A stretch of 10,551 bases of DNA from CAZAEB01 sp964484095 (GTDB taxonomy: Bacteria; Patescibacteriota; Microgenomatia; UBA12405; BS750m-G30): NCBI GenBank assembly GCA_964484095.1, contig CAZAEB010000018.1, positions 1 through 10,551 of the forward strand, in the 5' to 3' direction. The notes under the pieces are model-generated. The model did not search any database, was not told the DNA's origin, and saw nothing but the letters and a program-made list of their open reading frames with translations. The position numbers and the translations under genes are program-made. Positions 6,856 to 10,551 of this stretch are shown piece after piece (position 1 is the first letter of the stretch; every line of letters starts with the position of its first letter).

Positions 6856-8036
6856 AAAAGTTTGAAAAAATGATTAGAAAAATTGCTATATCACTTTTTA
6901 TGTTTTTGTTTTCATTGTTTGTACTAACTTCTCCCGTTAGTGCGGAAGAAGGGGAGAAAATATACGTTTTGGCAAAAGATGAGGTTGTTAACGAGGATCT
7001 TATCATTGCGGCCAATAAGATAAAAATATATGGTACGGTCAATGGTGATTTATATGCGGCGGGAGGAACGGTTTTAATTGATGGAATTGTTAATGGTGAT
7101 GTTTTAGTGTCTGGAGGAAATATAGAAATTTCTGGCACGGTTATTGAAAATGCTCGTGTATTAGGTGGAGATGTTTTGATTTCCGGAGAGGTAGGGAAAA
7201 ACTTAAGTGTTGGCGCTGGCAATGCCGAGATTAATGATGAAGCTTTAGTGGGAGGTTCTTTGGTAATTGGAGCGGGAACTGTAATTATTGACGGAGAGAT
7301 TTTGGGAAAATCAAATATTGGAGGGGGAGTAGTAACTGTTTCCAGTAAATTAGGCGGAGACGCAAAGCTGGGAGCGGGAGCTTTATCTTTGGATCCTGGA
7401 GCAGAAATTGACGGCAGTCTTGATTATTGGAGTGACAGTGAGGCGGCAATTAGTGATGAGGCGACTATTTCCGGAGAGGTAAACAAACACAATCCGATGT
7501 TTAATCCGGAAAACATGCTTAGCAGTGTTGGAAAAGAAAAGTTATCAAGAGCGGCAACAACATTTACTTTTACTGCAAAAATTATCTGGCTTGCTTCAAC
7601 TTTCCTGGTTGGGATGATATTTATTAATTTGTTTCCCAAGATAACCAAAAGCGCTGTTAAAGTGCTCCAAGAAAAACCTTTAAAGACAATCGGATATGGA
7701 GCGGTTAGCTTGTTTGTTATTCCGATAGCCTTCTTTTTTCTTTTGCTCACCATAGTTGGTGCTCCTTTAAGTTTTATTGTTATTGCCTTATATTTTATTT
7801 ATCTTTATCTGGCAAAAATTATTATTTCTCTTATGGTGGGGAGGTATATAGTTCAAAAAGCTGACTTGAAAGTGAAAGATGCTTTGAGCTTGGGACTAGG
7901 ATTGGCGGTTTATGCCGCTCTTTCACTGATTCCTGTTTTGGGAGGAGTGGTAAAATTTGCAGCTATTATTGCCGGACTGGGAGCGCTAATTGTCGTTACC
8001 AGACAGTCTCTTCCAACTTTTGCGAGTAAAAAGTAA
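6849..8036 (+). CDS. Exported bactofilin-like polymer protein with C-terminal membrane helices
   Basis: Residues 1-32 form a signal peptide: basic MLKKFEKMIRK, a hydrophobic core, then PVSA before the likely cleavage at Ala32/Glu33. Residues about 40-210 are short Gly/Ile/Val-rich repeats of the pattern v-x-G-D-v/l-x-x-x-G-G-x-v-x-I-x-G (for example GTVNGDLY, GIVNGDVL, GEVGKNLS, GEILGKSN), typical of the right-handed beta-helix of bactofilin/DUF583 polymer-forming proteins. Residues about 243-385 contain four or five hydrophobic segments. The beta-helix would therefore lie outside the membrane, unlike cytoplasmic bactofilins. A scaffold or envelope role is plausible but not proven. The ATG lies within the last codons of lon (7-bp overlap) with no separate promoter seen, so it is probably co-transcribed and translationally coupled with lon. 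Confidence 0.88.
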   Translation: MLKKFEKMIRKIAISLFMFLFSLFVLTSPVSAEEGEKIYVLAKDEVVNEDLIIAANKIKIYGTVNGDLYAAGGTVLIDGIVNGDVLVSGGNIEISGTVIENARVLGGDVLISGEVGKNLSVGAGNAEINDEALVGGSLVIGAGTVIIDGEILGKSNIGGGVVTVSSKLGGDAKLGAGALSLDPGAEIDGSLDYWSDSEAAISDEATISGEVNKHNPMFNPENMLSSVGKEKLSRAATTFTFTAKIIWLASTFLVGMIFINLFPKITKSAVKVLQEKPLKTIGYGAVSLFVIPIAFFFLLLTIVGAPLSFIVIALYFIYLYLAKIIISLMVGRYIVQKADLKVKDALSLGLGLAVYAALSLIPVLGGVVKFAAIIAGLGALIVVTRQSLPTFASKK

Positions 8037-8048
8037 AGATAATTTCGG

Positions 8049-8054
8049 TATAAT
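8049..8054 (+). promoter_or_regulatory. -10 element of the alkD-like gene
   Basis: A perfect TATAAT preceded by GG ends five bases before the ATG at 8060, so a transcript would start at or just inside the start codon. It lies in the 23-bp gap after the bactofilin-like gene. No -35 at normal spacing is visible. There is no Shine-Dalgarno sequence. Confidence 0.5.
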
Positions 8055-8059
8055 CTTCT

Positions 8060-8785
8060 ATGGCTAAAAAGTACTACAAGGAAGTTGTTGATTTATTGAT
8101 ATCTAACAAGGGCCAGAGATCCGGTTTGGTTGATGGTTATGGGGGAAATAGTGATCCTTCTTTGCATATAAAGATTCCTGTTTTGAAAAATCTTGCCAAA
8201 AAATTTTTATCTTCACACAAAGATATTTCTGATGTTGATTTTTCCAGTCTTTTAGATAAACTGTTTTCCGGTAAATATGATGACGAAAAAGGATTTGCCA
8301 GTAAGCTTTTAAGTCTTAATCATCAGTATCGACTAAAACTACATCCTAATAAGATAAATCAGTGGTTGAATACTTTATCCGGTTGGGCTCAGGTTGACTG
8401 TTTGTGTCAGTCGAATTTTTCTTCCAAAGAGCTTTTGGCAAATTGGAAAACATGGAAAAAGCTAATTGAAAAATTTTCTTCTGATAAAAATATCAATAAA
8501 AGAAGGGCAAGTTTGGTTTTACTAATAAGGTCACTAAGAGAAGTCAATAATTCTGACTTAGAAAACTTAGCTTTCAAAAATATCGATAAACTAAAGCAGG
8601 AAAAAGATATTTTGATAACTAAGGCTATTTCGTGGTTACTTAGAGAGATGATAAAACAATATAGAGGCAGTGTTAGGGATTATCTCGATGTCAACACAGA
8701 CTCACTTCCTAAAATTGCTGTTCGAGAAACAAGAAAAAAACTGGAAACGGGGAAAAAGAGCGGCGAAGGGTTTATTAGGGGTTAG
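8060..8785 (+). CDS. AlkD-type DNA alkylpurine glycosylase
   Basis: This 241-residue all-helical protein belongs to the DNA alkylation repair (AlkD/HEAT-like) family, which removes N3- and N7-alkylpurines without flipping the base. Family landmarks are SLHIKIPVLKNLAKKF (34-49), SGWAQVDCLC (107-116), KRRASLVLLIRSLRE (147-161) and the late ITKAISWLLREM (186-197). Trp109, Asp113 and Arg148 correspond in type and number to the Trp109, Asp113 and Arg148 reported for Bacillus cereus AlkD, and Trp192 to its Trp187, so the active site looks intact. Length is normal for the family. It follows the bactofilin-like gene by 23 bp but has its own -10. It converges with the minus-strand gene that ends at 8804, only 18 bp away; an AT-only stem (TAGTT/AACTA) spans the stop but is too weak to call a terminator. 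Confidence 0.9.
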   Translation: MAKKYYKEVVDLLISNKGQRSGLVDGYGGNSDPSLHIKIPVLKNLAKKFLSSHKDISDVDFSSLLDKLFSGKYDDEKGFASKLLSLNHQYRLKLHPNKINQWLNTLSGWAQVDCLCQSNFSSKELLANWKTWKKLIEKFSSDKNINKRRASLVLLIRSLREVNNSDLENLAFKNIDKLKQEKDILITKAISWLLREMIKQYRGSVRDYLDVNTDSLPKIAVRETRKKLETGKKSGEGFIRG

Positions 8786-8803
8786 TTTTTAACTAGTGGT
8801 GTT

Positions 8804-9472
8804 TTATAGAAATTCCGGCAGGTTAATACTGAATAGTCCCCAGGGTATATAAAATTGAATAGAATCTCCTTGTTTGGGAACATTCTTTTTTATTGGCGTT
8901 TTAAGCATTATAGTTTGATTGCCATGCATGTGGTGTCTTTGTCTGCACATACATGTTCCTCCAACTTCCTGAAGCGCTTCTTTAGTGATAAGGGATCTGG
9001 GATTTTTTTCGGAATATTCAAATATTCTTGGTGGTGCAAAGACACTTAAAGTTCTTTTGTCTTTGTCTCTAAATGTTCTTAACTGCCAGAGCTCGTCGGG
9101 TCTTAGAGAAACTCCCATTTCGGCCAGAACAAATTTTGGATTTTTTATATTTCTTTCCAGTCGCTTGTAGTGTGTATAAATTACTCTTTTTGGGTCTGAA
9201 TATGGAGAAACTCCGGTAAAAAAAATGCTATTTTTAAAAATTGCAACGATAGCACGCGCATGATCAAAAGCAAGATCTGTCTGTTCGGGTGGATATCCCA
9301 AAAAGAAGGTGGCTGTTTGTTGTTCAACTGAGTGCCAACTGAGGTCTGGATCTATTCCAAACGTTTCAAGATGATTAGGAGAAACATCAAGATTGGCAAG
9401 TCTTTTAATTTCCGTGCGAGGGTTAACCAAGCCTTGCTGTTCGCAATTGCACTGATCAATTTCTAGGCTCAT
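8804..9472 (-). CDS. Unknown protein with paired Cys-x-Cys motifs and a His cluster
   Basis: I do not recognise this 222-residue protein. It has no signal peptide or transmembrane segment. Near the N-terminus is C-N-C (Cys8, Cys10), and near the C-terminus is T-C-M-C-R-Q-R-H-H-M-H-G (Cys174, Cys176, His180, His181, His183). These are the only cysteines in the protein and they occur as two C-x-C pairs, which suggests a metal site joining the two ends, or redox pairs (inference). The middle contains a mixed hydrophobic stretch (AIVAIFKNSIFFTGVSPY, 74-91). A perfect TATAAT lies just upstream, so it has its own promoter. It lies 44 bp downstream of the S41-like gene on the same strand and could also be co-transcribed with it. 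Coding status is supported by the long open frame and its own -10. Confidence 0.75.
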   Translation of the reverse strand: MSLEIDQCNCEQQGLVNPRTEIKRLANLDVSPNHLETFGIDPDLSWHSVEQQTATFFLGYPPEQTDLAFDHARAIVAIFKNSIFFTGVSPYSDPKRVIYTHYKRLERNIKNPKFVLAEMGVSLRPDELWQLRTFRDKDKRTLSVFAPPRIFEYSEKNPRSLITKEALQEVGGTCMCRQRHHMHGNQTIMLKTPIKKNVPKQGDSIQFYIPWGLFSINLPEFL

Positions 9473-9482
9473 AAGTTTTACT

Positions 9483-9488
9483 ATTATA
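9483..9488 (-). promoter_or_regulatory. -10 element upstream of the unknown gene ending at 8804
   Basis: On the minus strand a perfect TATAAT (9488 to 9483) is ten bases before the ATG at 9472, predicting a leader of about three to four bases. No Shine-Dalgarno is present. No good -35 is visible at 17 bp. Confidence 0.45.
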
Positions 9489-9499
9489 TCATATGTTAT

Positions 9500-9523
9500 G
9501 GAAGAGTTTTTTTGAACTATTCC
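9500..9523. other. Imperfect hairpin between the S41-like gene and the next gene
   Basis: On the minus strand GGAATAGTT and AACTCTTCC pair over nine positions with one mismatch around a six-base loop, beginning just before the stop codon of the S41-like gene. No U tract follows on the minus strand, so it is not a standard intrinsic terminator. It could partly separate the two genes or protect the upstream mRNA end. Confidence 0.3.
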
Positions 9524-10551
9524 TGATATATTTCCTTTATCTTGTTAATCAAGGAAGGGGAGTCAAAGTATCTAAGTAGTTGCTGTTCCCAGTTTGTGTC
9601 GTTGATGTTTATTAGGGGCTGAATCTTATTGTCTTGAATTGGTTGGCCGTCTTCTCGCAGTGTCAAACTGTGGACAAGGAAGATTGAATATTTTTTACCA
9701 TCGTTTAGTTGGTTTTCTAGGGGGAAAACCTTTTCTACTGTTCCCCAGCCCTTGGTTGGCGTACCAACTAAAACACCAACATTATATTTTTTTAATACCG
9801 AGGTCATTACTTCAGCCGATGATTGAGTTTGCTCGTTAATGAGAATAATCATTTTTTTATAACGGACCAAAGATGGTAGCCAGCCGGTTTTGGTTTTATA
9901 ATCTTGCTTTTCTCCTTGGTGGTAAAACTGATAGGCATACTGGTCCTGGCCGATAAATGGTCCCAAAAAGTAAGGCAGTCCATCAATTGCTCCGCCAATA
10001 TTGTCGCGCAAATCTAAAACTAAAGTATCAAGAGAGTCTCCCTTATCAGCGTTTTTGGTTATTCTTTCTAGTTCTTCAAAAGTGGTTGGAGAAAACTTTT
10101 TTATTTTTAAGTAAAAAATCTCCGGGCTAAGCAGTTTATAATCCATTGTTGGTTCAATTCCGCTAGAGTCATATAGTTTTCTTGCTTCATCGTCTTTGAG
10201 AACCTTATAAGAAGCTGTTATTTCATCTAGTTCTTTTTTTGCTTCTGGGTCACTATCAGCCTTAGGAGCCAGTTCGCTTTCCTTTTCTTTATAGATTTGG
10301 GCTATTTTCTCTTGAGAGGAATTTTCATCTATTCCCAGAGTTTGGTAGTGATCGGTGTCGGTAACGTTTTTTACATTATCGCTTAAAGATTTTTCCTCTA
10401 CTTGAGTATAGAGCCGGCTTCGGCCAAAAGGAGCCAAATTACTTAAAATAATGTCTGAAAGTTGAGCGCAAAAATCACCCTTTTTATCTTCATCAATCTG
10501 GCCAAGGACCTCCTCGATCATTTTGCCCAGATCATCCTTGGTTTCTTTTTT
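9517..10551 (-). CDS. S41 protease homologue with a J-domain-like insert, 5' end outside window
   Basis: The frame stays open to the window edge: ten sense codons precede the first in-frame Met at 10521, so the true start probably lies outside. Residue numbers are from that Met. Residues 57-122 look like a DnaJ J domain: DHYQTLGI, SSQEKIAQIYKE, then the late helix ITASYKVLKDDEARKLYDSSG. The HPD triad position holds Ala85-Pro86-Lys87, so DnaK stimulation is not expected. Residues about 127-305 are an S41 (CtpA/Tsp) core: LDTLVLDLRDNIGG (164-177), INEQTQSSAEV (228-238) and VGTPTKGWGTVE (252-263). Aligned with E. coli Tsp (Ser430, Asp441, Lys455), Ser234 is kept, Asp is Lys245 and the catalytic Lys is Trp259; Lys257 lies two residues before. 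S41 enzymes usually have a PDZ domain before the core; none is seen in the visible part and the J-like segment takes its place. Activity is doubtful. Confidence 0.85.
   Translation of the reverse strand, partial: KKETKDDLGKMIEEVLGQIDEDKKGDFCAQLSDIILSNLAPFGRSRLYTQVEEKSLSDNVKNVTDTDHYQTLGIDENSSQEKIAQIYKEKESELAPKADSDPEAKKELDEITASYKVLKDDEARKLYDSSGIEPTMDYKLLSPEIFYLKIKKFSPTTFEELERITKNADKGDSLDTLVLDLRDNIGGAIDGLPYFLGPFIGQDQYAYQFYHQGEKQDYKTKTGWLPSLVRYKKMIILINEQTQSSAEVMTSVLKKYNVGVLVGTPTKGWGTVEKVFPLENQLNDGKKYSIFLVHSLTLREDGQPIQDNKIQPLININDTNWEQQLLRYFDSPSLINKIKEIYQE

Noticed and set aside
6836..7753. Minus-strand open frames opposite the bactofilin-like gene
   Set aside because: Their repetitive Pro/Thr/Ser composition is the mirror of the Gly/Ile/Asp repeat on the plus strand; no promoter or independent evidence.
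8781..8800. Bidirectional terminator between the alkD-like gene and the converging gene
   Set aside because: The TAGTT/AACTA stem is only five A/T-rich pairs with a three-base loop, too weak to support a call.

Overview
The window is AT-rich chromosomal DNA with short intergenic gaps (no gap reaches 300 bases) and ordinary housekeeping genes in reduced forms. The features suggest a bacterium of the Candidate Phyla Radiation (Patescibacteria), perhaps Microgenomates. The pointers are a TruB without its C-terminal RNA-binding extension, a ThiI without rhodanese domain, a lone 5S rRNA gene, an exported bactofilin-like membrane protein, and few Shine-Dalgarno sequences. TGA is used as a stop (end of thiI), so this is not a lineage that reads TGA as glycine. 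The phylum is inferred from gene content, not from a marker-gene tree.

Layout. At the left edge a tRNA-Gln(CUG) on the minus strand diverges from an unrecognised 422-residue protein that carries a possible, degenerate HIT/GalT-type motif. Next, on the plus strand, a promoter drives a solitary 5S rRNA gene, and truB begins within ten bases of the 5S 3' end. truB converges on a minus-strand thiI-era pair; truB and era overlap at their 3' ends by 35 bp. A 133-bp divergent control region separates thiI from lon. lon overlaps the next gene, an exported bactofilin-like polymer protein with C-terminal membrane helices. An AlkD-type DNA glycosylase gene follows with its own promoter. On the minus strand at the right end are an unknown Cys/His-containing protein and, running off the window edge, an S41 (C-terminal processing) protease homologue.

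How the genes relate. Most act on RNA or quality control: tRNA-Gln, 5S rRNA, tRNA pseudouridine-55 (TruB), tRNA 4-thiouridine-8 (ThiI), 30S assembly (Era), cytoplasmic proteolysis (Lon) and alkylation repair (AlkD). This is a translation-and-maintenance neighbourhood rather than an accessory island. I see no defence system, transposon, CRISPR array or phage gene.

The most unusual items are: (1) the S41 homologue, which has a J-domain-like segment where a PDZ domain would normally sit, with the J-domain HPD triad lost and the protease catalytic Lys replaced by Trp; (2) repeated placement of extended -10 promoters 5 to 10 bp before start codons, predicting leaderless or near-leaderless mRNAs; and (3) a perfect 7-5-7 inverted repeat inside the lon promoter.
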